NCBI GenBank assembly: GCA_947458545.1
Contig: CANGYH010000005.1
Coordinates: 62,001-126,000 of the forward strand
Origin: Cytophagaceae bacterium
Lineage (GTDB): Bacteria; Bacteroidota; Bacteroidia; Cytophagales; Flexibacteraceae
Reading direction: 5' to 3'
DNA length: 64,000 nucleotides
The translations under genes and the position numbers were made by a program. Below are positions 34,460 through 42,940 of the stretch, piece after piece. Positions within the stretch are counted from its first letter, which is position 1; each line of letters opens with the position of its first letter. The notes under the pieces are model-generated. The model was not told where the DNA came from, did not search any database, and saw only the letters and a list, made by a program, of their open reading frames with translations.

Positions 34460-34816
34460 TTACTTGCCCGCAGGCAGGGGCGTGCCAGCCTTCTCTTGGC
34501 TGGTTTGGGCACCGGCCGAGGGGTTGACGCCAGCCTCGGCAGCCGTGTTTTTGCCCGCCACAGACGTATCGGCCGGGGCACTGGCAGAGTCTGTGGTGGT
34601 TTGCTCTTGGGCGCGGCGGCTGTAGAACATAGAGTCGGCCTGGGCCTTCTCCATCAGCTCGCGGTTGGTTTTGTCTTGCTGGCGGTTGTCGGCAGAAAAG
34701 AGGGGGGCTCCCAGCACGTTTTCTGGGCCATGGATGGCATCGTACCCTTTATCAGGGTCTTGGCAAGCAGACAGGCCCAGTACGAGGGCACAAAAAGCAA
34801 GAGCGGCAGGCTTCAT
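34460..34816 (-). CDS. Lipoprotein of unknown function
   Basis: 118 residues. MKPAALAFCALVLGLSAC is a lipoprotein signal peptide with the acylated Cys in LSAC. The mature part is short, polar and probably disordered: an NRQQDKTNRELMEKAQADS helix followed by a Thr/Ser/Ala-rich tail. An in-frame ATG two codons upstream (34822) is also possible. A good -7 element (TATCTTTG, 34850-34857) lies 33 bases upstream. No family recognised; an envelope location is the only thing the sequence supports. Confidence 0.72.
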   Translation of the reverse strand: MKPAALAFCALVLGLSACQDPDKGYDAIHGPENVLGAPLFSADNRQQDKTNRELMEKAQADSMFYSRRAQEQTTTDSASAPADTSVAGKNTAAEAGVNPSAGAQTSQEKAGTPLPAGK

Positions 34817-34849
34817 GGACATCTGGTAGGAGTGGGCGGCAGCCCGGCG

Positions 34850-34857
34850 CAAAGATA
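34850..34857 (-). promoter_or_regulatory. -7 element of the lipoprotein gene
   Basis: TATCTTTG on the minus strand, an exact TAnnTTTG match, just downstream of the terminator at 34871-34903. It gives a leader of about 30 bases. Confidence 0.6.
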
Positions 34858-34861
34858 GGGC

Positions 34862-34903
34862 ACCAAACAAAAGGTCTGCCCACTCGAGGTGTGGACAGAC
34901 CTT
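34862..34903 (-). terminator. Terminator of the T9SS protein gene
   Basis: A 13-bp stem (34871-34883 with 34891-34903, one G-U pair) and a 7-base loop. On the minus strand TTTGTTTGG follows. A second small GCCCGC/GCGGGC hairpin sits right after the stop codon at about 34913-34927. Confidence 0.82.
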
Positions 34904-34928
34904 ACATTTTTGCCCGCAACGCGGGCAG

Positions 34929-36902
34929 TTAGTCTTTCACTACCCGGAGGGGACGCAAGGTGCCCTCGGCAGAGCGGATGCGGATTTGATAGACCCCGGC
35001 AGGCCATGCCTCGCCCAGTTGTTGCCAGGGGCGGGCGGGCTGCTCGGGCTCTACCTGGCGGCCAGACAGGTCGTACACGCTGAAGGACAGCGCCGCCTGC
35101 GGCATCTCTACCGAGAGCCGACCCGTGAAGGGGTTAGGATAGGCAATCGCCTGGCCTTCGGGCTGCTGGCCTAGCAAGGCAGCGCTGCGGGCGGCCGCAT
35201 AACCCTCTACCAGTGGCAGGGCCGGAGGTGCGACGCTGAACGGCACCCAGTCGCTCCAGGGCCCTGTGATGCTCTGTGCGCCTGCAAAGCCGCGCACCCG
35301 TATGCGGTACTGCCCACCCCGCACCAAGAAGGTAGAGAAATTCCGTCCGTAAAACGTGCTTGTGCCTGCAAAGGTGCTGGTGGGGGCATTGGTTTTCTCT
35401 ACCTCCCAGTCGTAGCGTGTAATACCGCTCTCAAAGCTGGCGTAGCACCAGATGCCGGTCGTGTTCCAGACGATGCTCGGCGTTGGGTAGGTTACCACCG
35501 GCGTTGGCTCGGCTTTGGTGGTAAACTGGATAGAGGCCCAGGCAGAGGTAAAGGGCGGGGCCGAAGTGCGCACCCGGGCGTAGTAGGTGGTATTGTACAG
35601 CAGGTTGGCCACAAATACCGGTGCGTTTTGCGGTGCGACGCCCAATTGGCTAAAGACCACATTGGTAAAGGCCGCATCGGTGGCTACCTCAAAATCGCGG
35701 CTGGTTTCGGTAAAGTTGGGGTCGTCTCTGAACCGGAACCGCACCGTTGGCAACAAACCCGTCTGGCTGTTGGTGGGCTCTCCGAAGCCGGCCGTCAGCG
35801 TAGGGTTGGGCGTAACGGCCATGGTATCGGCCCAATAGCCCACTTGGGTAGAGTTCCACGCACGCACCCGGATGTAGTACGTGGTTAAAATAAGCTGCTG
35901 CAAAAAGTCGAAAGCGCGCCCACCGGGGTTTGTGCCTACGGTGTAGTTGTTCTCAAAGACGTTGCCCGTTATGCCAGAGATCGTCCGGTTTAGCCCGGAT
36001 GCTGCTCCCGTGAGGGTATGCGGCGAGGCGAAGGTAGGGTCATCGTCCACTTGCCAGTAGTATTGGTCTGCCCGGGGTACGCCCCTCGTCCATAGCTTAA
36101 AGGCAAAGCGGTTGATGGTAGCGCCCGGCGATACAAGGCTGCAAGGCTGCAGGGGCCAGCAAAACCGCCGCGCCGCACCAAAGGGCCCAAAACTGGTGGC
36201 ATTGCGCCCATGAGACCGTACGTACACGTTGCCGTTGCCAGAGAGCCGTATGCCTCGAATACCACCTTGGTCTATCCGAATGCTGCCCGTGGTGCCGCTG
36301 ACGATGATGGAGTCGCACACGTTGGCAAAGGCAGAGCTGACGGTGTCCCACTGGATTACATACTCCGTGGCGTTGGCTATGGCCTGGTTAAGCTCGAAGG
36401 TCAGCCGGCGAGCGTTGGGCCGTACGGTTGAAGGCGAGGTTGGTGGAGTAATTGGCACCGTCTGCGCATTTACGCCGTTGACAGACGCCAGCCTGTTGGT
36501 ACCCGTAACCGCGGCCGTGGCTGTGGTAAACGTGTTGGCCGTACCATTGCCCCACACGTCGGACACACCTCTTATGTAGTAAGTAGTACCCGCCGCCAGC
36601 GTTACACCCGTCAGCGTAAGGGGATAATTGGTAGGTATGTCGTCCTCACGGATGATGTCGTTAGAGCTCCAGACAATGGTGCTGAAACTGGGTGCCGCGC
36701 TCACCTCAACAATGATTGTCTCAGGGGCAGAAGGATCGTTGCCCGTAGACTCGCTACGGACGACGATGTTGGCGTTGTTTATGGCAACCCCTGTGGCACC
36801 GTTGGCAGGCGTGAGCACCACAGGCACTTGCGCCCAGGCCTGAAAGCCCACCAAGTAAGCCAAAAGGCTTATGTAAAAAAATCTGGCCATGCGTAGTACC
36901 AT
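34929..36902 (-). CDS. Secreted protein with fibronectin-type repeats and T9SS sorting domain
   Basis: 657 residues. Signal peptide MARFFYISLLAYLVGFQAWA (counting from the second ATG at 36890; 36902 is also possible). The body has several beta-sandwich repeats with the FN3-like marks GTTYYIRGVSD, LTTYYIRVRAWN, YNTTYYARVRTS and GGQYRIRVRGFAG, separated by about 100 residues. The C-terminal 75 residues are a type A sorting domain (AIAYPNPFTGRLSVEM ... GVYQIRIRSAEG). It should be exported by T9SS and attached at the surface or released. Binding partner unknown. Lone gene with its own terminator. Confidence 0.9.
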   Translation of the reverse strand: MVLRMARFFYISLLAYLVGFQAWAQVPVVLTPANGATGVAINNANIVVRSESTGNDPSAPETIIVEVSAAPSFSTIVWSSNDIIREDDIPTNYPLTLTGVTLAAGTTYYIRGVSDVWGNGTANTFTTATAAVTGTNRLASVNGVNAQTVPITPPTSPSTVRPNARRLTFELNQAIANATEYVIQWDTVSSAFANVCDSIIVSGTTGSIRIDQGGIRGIRLSGNGNVYVRSHGRNATSFGPFGAARRFCWPLQPCSLVSPGATINRFAFKLWTRGVPRADQYYWQVDDDPTFASPHTLTGAASGLNRTISGITGNVFENNYTVGTNPGGRAFDFLQQLILTTYYIRVRAWNSTQVGYWADTMAVTPNPTLTAGFGEPTNSQTGLLPTVRFRFRDDPNFTETSRDFEVATDAAFTNVVFSQLGVAPQNAPVFVANLLYNTTYYARVRTSAPPFTSAWASIQFTTKAEPTPVVTYPTPSIVWNTTGIWCYASFESGITRYDWEVEKTNAPTSTFAGTSTFYGRNFSTFLVRGGQYRIRVRGFAGAQSITGPWSDWVPFSVAPPALPLVEGYAAARSAALLGQQPEGQAIAYPNPFTGRLSVEMPQAALSFSVYDLSGRQVEPEQPARPWQQLGEAWPAGVYQIRIRSAEGTLRPLRVVKD

Positions 36903-37137
36903 GTTCGTATTAACTATAAAACAAACGGGGCAGAAATAGTTTTGGGGCTTGCCCTGACCAACGGAGTTTGGTTTGGGAGGCGTGCTAAGCGGTGGTAAAA
37001 GCCGCTGCTATGGCATGTACACCCTTTATGACACTAAGGTACGAAAGGTAAAGCCCCCTTTGGTAACACTACTTACGTTTTGGTGTAAGATTTAACCCGC
37101 ATCGCACACTGTTTTGCCCAAACATGTTGGGGAAAAA

Positions 37138-37638
37138 TTAAGAACGCCCTGCCAATTCGGCCAACACCTGGGCCGGTGTGCGGAATAGGATGGTGTCCAG
37201 CACGGCTTCGGCACGGGGCAGAGGGCTCAGCACGAAGTCGGCCTCGTAGTGGCGGGCCAGGTGGGCCAGCAAGTAATCTTCGGCCGGGCGGGTGCTTTGG
37301 GGGTGCAGGGCCAGGCCGGTCTCCAGGGCACGCTCAGCCTCGCCCGGAGATAGGGCCAGCAGGCGGAAGTTGCTGTTCCAGTACCGCAGCTCTTCTAGCA
37401 CATCCGCAGAAGGCAACCTCAGGTCTGACAATACGGAGGCCAGGCGCAGGGCGCTGTACTCGGCCATGCACACATGAATGATTGGCTGCTGCGACAAAAC
37501 GAGCAAGGCCTCGTGGCTTTGGGCCCAGGCCTGCTCCAGCTCGGGCGTGGGGTTGGGGCCTCCCCGCAAGGCGGCCACCTGCGGCTGCCGGTAAAAGAAG
37601 TCGTTGAGCAGCAGGGCGGTATCTACGAGGATGCGCAA
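37138..37638 (-). CDS. PIN-domain protein (possible toxin-type nuclease)
   Basis: 166 residues from TTG 37638, giving the PIN start RILVDTALLLNDFF with the first acidic residue at position 5. Later acidic positions are in CMAEYSALRLASVL (Glu, about 61) and PAEDYLLAHLARHYEADFVLS (Asp near 119 and 131), matching the four-acid metal site of VapC-type RNases. The frame extends upstream to 38019, but that part overlaps nuoH and is its shadow; a later ATG-started reading from 37743 would add a basic region with no domain. No VapB-like antitoxin gene is adjacent, so a toxin-antitoxin role is not supported by context. Confidence 0.68.
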   Translation of the reverse strand: MRILVDTALLLNDFFYRQPQVAALRGGPNPTPELEQAWAQSHEALLVLSQQPIIHVCMAEYSALRLASVLSDLRLPSADVLEELRYWNSNFRLLALSPGEAERALETGLALHPQSTRPAEDYLLAHLARHYEADFVLSPLPRAEAVLDTILFRTPAQVLAELAGRS

Positions 37639-37808
37639 GGGTCGAGGCAGAGAAGCGTGAGGCGGAGGTATCAACGGCGGCAAGCCTGGCCTATGCCCGC
37701 GCCGCCGGGTGCGAAAATGCACCCGACCCTGCGCAACTGCCATGCCAGGACGATGTAGCCCTATACGGAAACGCAATGCTTTGTGGCTATGGGCGGGTGG
37801 GGCAGCCT

Positions 37809-37816
37809 TACTTTTG
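37809..37816 (+). promoter_or_regulatory. -7 element of nuoH
   Basis: TACTTTTG, an exact TAnnTTTG match, ends 8 bases before ATG 37825 and supports that start over the ATGs farther upstream at 37783 and 37789. Confidence 0.6.
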
Positions 37817-37824
37817 CCCCACCC

Positions 37825-38907
37825 ATGCCAGACTCTGCCACCCTGCTGCCCTATCTGTTGCCTCCCGTGGCGGCGCTGGCTTTTATGCTGGGCAGCGTGC
37901 TGGTCACCTTTTATGCGGAGCGCAAGGTGTCGGCTTTTATGCAGGATAGGCTCGGACCCATGCAACAGGGGCCCTATGGCGTGCTGCAAGCCCTGGCAGA
38001 CATAGGCAAGCTGGCCCAAAAGGGCTGGGCCATGCCTGCCGGGGCAGACGGATTGCTGTTTGCCGCCGCGCCGCTGGTGGTGTTCGGGGCCGTGTTTGCG
38101 GGCTTTGCTGTGGTGCCGTTGGTGCCGGGCGCGCCGCCCGCGGCGGTGGGGGCGGGCCTGTTTTACCTGCTGGCGGTCGTATCGCTGGATGCGGCCGGGG
38201 TATGGATGGCGGGTTGGGCCAGCTTCAGCAAGTACCCCATCCTAGGTGCCATGCGGGCCGTGGGGCAGTTGCTCAGCTACGAGGTGCCGCTGGGCCTGTG
38301 TGTGCTCTGCGTGGTGTGCTGGGCCGGCACGGCAGACCTGGCCGCCATTGCCCAGGCCCAGGCGCCGGGGGCTGCCGGGCCGGTCTGGCTGCTGGGCAGC
38401 GAGGCGCTCGGCATAGACGTGCGCGCCGTAGGCGGCTTCCTGGCCTGGAACGTGGTGCAGGTGCCCTGGTTTGCACCCCTGTTTGCCATCTACTACCTCT
38501 GCACCCTGGCCGAGTGCAACCGCGCCCCCTTCGACCTGCCCGAGGGTGAGTCTGAGCTGGTGGGCGGCTTCCACACCGAGTACAGCGGGTTCGGGTTTGC
38601 CGTCTTCTTCCTGGCCGAGTATGCGCTCATGGTGCTGGTGTGCGTGGTGGGGGTGTACCTGTTTTTGGGCGGCGGAGCCTCTCCCCTACCGAACCTGGGG
38701 CCGGTGGCGCTGGCCGACTATACCAACGGCCCTTTCTGGGGCCTGGCCTGGCTCACGGGCAAGACCTGGCTGCTGCTGGCCAGCCACGTCTGGGTGCGCT
38801 GGACGCTGCCCCGCTTGCGCATAGACCAGCTCATGCACCTGAGCTGGAAGGTGCTGACCCCCGCCACCCTCGTAGCCCTGCTGGCCACGCTGCTCTCGCG
38901 GGGGTAG
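37825..38907 (+). CDS. nuoH: NADH-quinone oxidoreductase subunit H
   Basis: 360 residues with eight membrane helices. NuoH/ND1 lines the quinone chamber of complex I. Signature segments: FYAERKVSAFMQDRLGPMQQ and GPYGVLQALADIGKL near the N-terminus, ASFSKYPILGAMRAVGQLLS, NRAPFDLPEGESELVGGFHT, and EYSGFGFAVFFLAEYALMV, with the acidic residues of the quinone site in place. ATG 37825 follows a -7 element by 8 bases. Like nuoA it stands alone, not in a nuo operon. Confidence 0.96.
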   Translation: MPDSATLLPYLLPPVAALAFMLGSVLVTFYAERKVSAFMQDRLGPMQQGPYGVLQALADIGKLAQKGWAMPAGADGLLFAAAPLVVFGAVFAGFAVVPLVPGAPPAAVGAGLFYLLAVVSLDAAGVWMAGWASFSKYPILGAMRAVGQLLSYEVPLGLCVLCVVCWAGTADLAAIAQAQAPGAAGPVWLLGSEALGIDVRAVGGFLAWNVVQVPWFAPLFAIYYLCTLAECNRAPFDLPEGESELVGGFHTEYSGFGFAVFFLAEYALMVLVCVVGVYLFLGGGASPLPNLGPVALADYTNGPFWGLAWLTGKTWLLLASHVWVRWTLPRLRIDQLMHLSWKVLTPATLVALLATLLSRG

Positions 38908-38912
38908 GACGG

Positions 38913-40466
38913 CTACACTCGATCCTCCGGCCGCACCAGCAGCACCCGCTCCCGCTCAACGCGGACGGCCCCGGCGGGGCTGCCCTTCACCTTGCGGACG
39001 TACTTGCGCTCGGTGACCATCACGTCGGCCAAGGTCTCGGTGCGCTTCTTGCTGTGCCAGGCGGCCAGGGCGGCGGCGGCCTCCACCACGTCTTTGGGGT
39101 AGGCCTGCCCCGGCTTGCGGCAGACGAGCACATGGCTGCCGGGCACGTCTTTGGCATGCAGCCAGAGGTCGTCCTTGTGGCTGTGGGCGCGCAGTAGGGC
39201 ATCGTTGGCCACGGCGTTCTTGCCGATGCGCACCTCCCAACCGCGGATATCCACGGCGCGGTAAGGCAGCGTCTCCTCATCGGCCTTGGCTGTCAGGGCA
39301 GGGCCCAGTTCGGCCAGGCGGCGGCGTATGTCACGGATATCGTCCCAGGCGGGCAGGTGGGCCTCGGCTTCCTCCAACCGCAGCAGCCAGAGGAGGCGGG
39401 CTTCTTCCTGCTCTTGCAGGCGGGCCAGCTCTTGGCCCATGTTCTTGGCTTTGCGGTAGAGCTGCTGGGCCAGGGCCTGGGGCGTCTGCGCTTCTTTGAG
39501 TGTTACCACGGCCAGGCCGCCGGTGTAGAAGTCCTCCAGCTCCACAGGCTGGCCGGGACGCACCCCCGCAAAGCGGTGCATATGGGCCATGATCAGATCG
39601 GCCAGTTGGTTGGGCAGTCGGCCCTCCTGCAGGGCCTGGCGGCGCAGGCGAAGCTTTTCCAGGTAGAGCACCGTCTGCTCGCGGCGGCGGGCCAGGGTCT
39701 GGGCGGCCTGGCGCTTCTCTTGCTCTAGGTAGAAGCGGTAACTGATGGCCCGCGCAAACCCCTGGGCAGCCTCTAGGGCCGAGGTATAGGTCTGCTCCAC
39801 TTGCCCGGCCGCAAAGAGCAGCAGCTGGGTCTTGCCTTGCCAGTGCGTCAGGTAATAGGCTGCAGGCTGGGCCAGACGTTGCAGCACGGCCTGGGCATCG
39901 GCCCAGGTGCGGCACTGGCCAGTTTCTTGCAGCCAGGCGCGGGTCTCGGTGCCGATCTGCGGCAGCAGCTTGTAAAGGTTTTGCCCGGCAGCGTCGAAGG
40001 CGGCCTCTGTTAGTGTAGGGTTGCCCTGTAGGCCAGCGAGGGCCAGTTTCTGGTCTGCCGTCTGCCCTATTTTGAAAAGCGCCTCTACCGTCTCGCCCTG
40101 CAACAGGGCTACGTTGCTGCGGTTGCCATGCAGCTTAAAGAGAAGCACATAGCCGTTTTGGAGGGTGATGTAAAGGCTGCGGTCATACGGTACGGCGGCC
40201 ACGCCGCGCACGGCCAGCCCATAGGCCTGCGTAAACAGACTGGCCGTATTGGCCCGCGCCCGGTTAAACTGCGCGGGGAACGAGAGGTACGCCAGCTCTG
40301 CCCGCAAAAAGGCCCGCAGGTGCCACTCGGCTCCACCATCCCGCAGGCGGAAGAGCAGCACCAGCTCGTCCCGCTCTTGGCTGAAGGCTTCCTCCAGCCG
40401 GGCGCCCATCAACAGTGGCTCCAGCTCAGCGGCCAGCGCCTTCAGGAAGAAGTGGTTGAGGTGCAT
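38913..40466 (-). CDS. NFACT family protein (RqcH-like)
   Basis: 517 residues. An NFACT-N domain (about 1-180), two coiled-coil stretches (about 250-300 and 335-400) and the C-terminal NFACT-R (DUF814) domain with HSHKDDLWLHAKDVPGSHVL at about 425-444 and the basic HSKKRTETLADVMVTERKYV after it. RqcH and eukaryotic Rqc2 rescue stalled 50S subunits by adding C-terminal alanine tails. In RqcH a D-R pair in the N-terminal domain is needed for tailing; I cannot identify it with certainty here, so tailing activity is not shown. The start and a short gap to rny suggest separate transcription. Confidence 0.85.
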   Translation of the reverse strand: MHLNHFFLKALAAELEPLLMGARLEEAFSQERDELVLLFRLRDGGAEWHLRAFLRAELAYLSFPAQFNRARANTASLFTQAYGLAVRGVAAVPYDRSLYITLQNGYVLLFKLHGNRSNVALLQGETVEALFKIGQTADQKLALAGLQGNPTLTEAAFDAAGQNLYKLLPQIGTETRAWLQETGQCRTWADAQAVLQRLAQPAAYYLTHWQGKTQLLLFAAGQVEQTYTSALEAAQGFARAISYRFYLEQEKRQAAQTLARRREQTVLYLEKLRLRRQALQEGRLPNQLADLIMAHMHRFAGVRPGQPVELEDFYTGGLAVVTLKEAQTPQALAQQLYRKAKNMGQELARLQEQEEARLLWLLRLEEAEAHLPAWDDIRDIRRRLAELGPALTAKADEETLPYRAVDIRGWEVRIGKNAVANDALLRAHSHKDDLWLHAKDVPGSHVLVCRKPGQAYPKDVVEAAAALAAWHSKKRTETLADVMVTERKYVRKVKGSPAGAVRVERERVLLVRPEDRV

Positions 40467-40497
40467 GGCGGACTAACGGCCTTCAGCAACCTGGCGC

Positions 40498-42060
40498 TTA
40501 CTTCGCAAACGCCACGCTGCGCATCTCGCGGATGACGGTGACTTTGATTTGGCCGGGGTACTGCATGTCGTTCTCGATCTTCTGGCTGATCTCGAAGCTG
40601 AGCTTGCCGGCGCGGTCGTCTGAGACGCGGTCGGCATCGACCATCACTCGGATCTCGCGCCCGGCCTGGATGGCGTAGCATTGCTGCACCCCCTCGAAGC
40701 TGGTGGCCAGGCGCTCCAGGTCGTTGAGGCGTTTGACGTAGTTGTCCATCACCTCGCGGCGGGCACCGGGGCGGCTGCCCGAGATGGCATCGCAGGCCTG
40801 CACGATGGGCGAGATGAGCGAGGTCATCTCGATCTCGTCGTGGTGGGCGCCGATGGCGTTGCAGACTTCGGGGTGCTCTTTATACTTCTTGGCCAGCTCC
40901 ATACCGAGCAAGGCGTGGGGCAGTTCGGGCTCGTCTGGCCAGACTTTGCCGATGTCGTGCAGCAGGCCCGCGCGTTTGGCCAGCTTGGCGTTCAGGCCCA
41001 GCTCGGCGGCCATGCTGGCGCAGAGCTTGGCTACCTCGCGGCTGTGCTGCAGCAGGTTTTGGCCATAGCTGCTGCGGTAGCGCATGCGGCCCACCATTCG
41101 CACCAGCTCTGGGTGCAGGCCGTGGACGCCCAGGTCTATGGCCGTGCGCTCGCCCAGCTCTACGATCTCGTCCTCGATGTTCTTGCGCGTCTTGGCCACC
41201 ACCTCTTCGATGCGGGCCGGGTGGATGCGGCCGTCCGTCACCAGGCGGTGCAGCGACAGGCGGGCAATCTCGCGGCGCACAGGGTCAAACCCAGAGAGGA
41301 TGATGGCATCGGGCGTATCGTCCACGATGATCTCGATGCCGGTGGCTGCCTCCAGGGCGCGGATGTTACGGCCCTCGCGGCCGATGATCTTGCCTTTGAT
41401 GTCGTCGTTCTCGATGTTGAAGATGGAGACGCAGTTCTCGATGGCGTGCTCGGCGGCGGTGCGCTGTATCGTCTCGATGACGACCTTTTTGGCGTCTTTG
41501 GTGGCCGTCAGGCGGGCTTGGTCCAGCGTGTCTTTGATCAGCGCAGAGGCCTTGGCCTCGGCCTCCCCTTTGAGGGCGTCTATGATCTGGTTGCGGGCCT
41601 CGTCGGCCGTCAGGCCTGCGATGCGCTCTAGCTTGGAGACTTGCTCTTTGCGGGCCTTTTCGGCCTCCTCCTTTTTGCGGGTGCTTATCTCTAGCTGGGC
41701 GTTCACCTGGTCGCGCAGCGAGTCTAGCTCGGCCTCGCGGCGGTTGTTTTGCTCGGTTTTCTTGGCAATCTCTTGTTGGAGCTGCTTGAGTTTGGCCTCT
41801 TGCTGGGCCATTTGCTGGCGGCGGCGGTTGGCCTCCTCCTCTTGCTCTGTCTTGAGCTTCAGGCTGGCCTCTTTGGCCTCGAGGATTCGCGTTTTTTTGA
41901 TGTTCTCGGCCTCCATTTCGGCCTCCTTCAGGGTGAGGCCTGCCTTTTCTTGGGCTTCTTTCAGCTTGCCGGAAAACAGGGTTGCCGCCGAGGCTCTGGC
42001 TCCCAGAAACCCGGCCGCCAGCCCCGCCACCAGGGCAAGGGCAATGTATAGCAGTGTCAT
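40498..42060 (-). CDS. rny: Ribonuclease Y
   Basis: 520 residues. An N-terminal membrane helix ([19 protein letters not shown]) is followed by a long coiled coil (about 30-190), a KH domain ([20 protein letters not shown]) and an HD domain ([14 protein letters not shown], with [17 protein letters not shown]). It is the membrane-anchored endoribonuclease that starts mRNA decay in many bacteria. ATG 42060 is set by the membrane helix; the longer frame to 42162 is discarded. It is downstream of zapA on the same strand, an arrangement common in Bacteroidota. Confidence 0.96.
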   Translation of the reverse strand: MTLLYIALALVAGLAAGFLGARASAATLFSGKLKEAQEKAGLTLKEAEMEAENIKKTRILEAKEASLKLKTEQEEEANRRRQQMAQQEAKLKQLQQEIAKKTEQNNRREAELDSLRDQVNAQLEISTRKKEEAEKARKEQVSKLERIAGLTADEARNQIIDALKGEAEAKASALIKDTLDQARLTATKDAKKVVIETIQRTAAEHAIENCVSIFNIENDDIKGKIIGREGRNIRALEAATGIEIIVDDTPDAIILSGFDPVRREIARLSLHRLVTDGRIHPARIEEVVAKTRKNIEDEIVELGERTAIDLGVHGLHPELVRMVGRMRYRSSYGQNLLQHSREVAKLCASMAAELGLNAKLAKRAGLLHDIGKVWPDEPELPHALLGMELAKKYKEHPEVCNAIGAHHDEIEMTSLISPIVQACDAISGSRPGARREVMDNYVKRLNDLERLATSFEGVQQCYAIQAGREIRVMVDADRVSDDRAGKLSFEISQKIENDMQYPGQIKVTVIREMRSVAFAK

Positions 42061-42224
42061 ATAGTCGGTTGTGTGGGCCGGGCGTTGCTGTGGCCTGGCT
42101 TCTTGGTTAGGATGATGGTGTGCCCAATGGCACATCTGCCCATGGCCGTTGGCAAATGCCAAGGCGGCGGTCTGCCTTCAGGCAGGTCTCCCTTACGCAC
42201 ACCCAAACAGGCCCCTTGGCCTTG

Positions 42225-42515
42225 CTACTCTTGCAAGGCTTGGGCCAGCATAGTATCCCAGGCGGATATCTTTTCGCTTACCAGCTTCTCGTTTTCTCGG
42301 CGGGCGGCATCGTGTTTGAGCCGCTCAATCCAGGCATCAAAAGCAACCAAGGCCAGCAGGTCTTGTTTGTCGTCGAGGCGAAAACGCTCTTGGTACTGCT
42401 TTATCCGCTCGTTGATCTCGCGCCCGGCTCGGCGGATGCGCTCTTCGTCGGCCGCGGCTACCTTCATCGGGTATTCGCGGTCGGCAATTTTGAGCTTGAT
42501 CGAAATCTCAGACAT
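42225..42515 (-). CDS. zapA: Cell division protein ZapA
   Basis: 96 residues. ISIKLKIADREYPMKVAAAD at the N-terminus is the ZapA globular head, followed by EERIRRAGREINERIKQYQ and a coiled-coil tail (LLALVAFDAWIERLKHDAAR). ZapA bundles FtsZ filaments at the division ring. The 164-base gap to rny has no terminator that I can identify, so zapA and rny may be co-transcribed. Confidence 0.9.
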   Translation of the reverse strand: MSEISIKLKIADREYPMKVAAADEERIRRAGREINERIKQYQERFRLDDKQDLLALVAFDAWIERLKHDAARRENEKLVSEKISAWDTMLAQALQE

Positions 42516-42865
42516 ACCGGTGTATCAGTACCTACACCTGCCCGGCGGCCCTGCGGCCCCCTTGCAGGCATCATTAAAAACAGAAGCAAGGTGCCTAAGC
42601 ATCTGCCCGTTTGCCTGTAGCCAATAGTAGCTACCATGGGCAGATACCGGCAGCCAAAAAGTGCATACCAGCGTGTACCCAGACGGTAACCCATCGGCCA
42701 TCCGACGGGCTGCCCGGCAAGGCAGTTATACTAAGAAGCCCGGCAGCCGACCTTAGAGGGAGGCCTTGGCCGAGCATTGGGGTTGTGCGTCCGAAGGTGA
42801 ACCTACGAAGGCCTGCCACACGGCCAGCACCTCGGCAGAGGTACGGCCCAGCGATAGGCTTACAA
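42516..42865. other. Gene-free, inverted-repeat-rich gap upstream of zapA
   Basis: About 350 bases without a supported gene. Several inverted repeats are visible: ATCTGCCC (42601-42608) with GGGCAGAT (42638-42645), enclosing GTAGC/GCTAC (42617-42621, 42630-42634); GGCTGCCCGGC with GCCCGGCAGCC at about 42709-42750 (one mismatch); and CCCATCGG/CCGACGGG near 42690-42710. A structured RNA is possible, but no RNase P, tmRNA or 6S hallmarks were found. Confidence 0.45.
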
Positions 42866-42905
42866 GTATAATACAGAAAGAGGCTGCCACCGGCATGGGG
42901 CAGCC
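42866..42905 (-). terminator. Terminator of fahA
   Basis: GGCTGCC (42882-42888) pairs with GGCAGCC (42899-42905); on the minus strand TCTTTCTGTATTATAC follows. It lies 35 bases after the fahA stop. Confidence 0.65.
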
Positions 42906-42940
42906 CATTCGGGCTCAAAATCTGCAAGGCAATGCCTTGG

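Noticed and set aside
37639-38019. PIN gene extending to 38019
   Set aside because: That region is the antisense frame of nuoH and its promoter.
42516-42940. RNase P RNA, tmRNA or 6S RNA in the gap upstream of zapA
   Set aside because: The universal GGAAAGUCC and ACAGAA-GGC elements of RNase P do not occur at proper spacing, there is no tmRNA acceptor end, and no 6S-like rod with a central bubble could be drawn.
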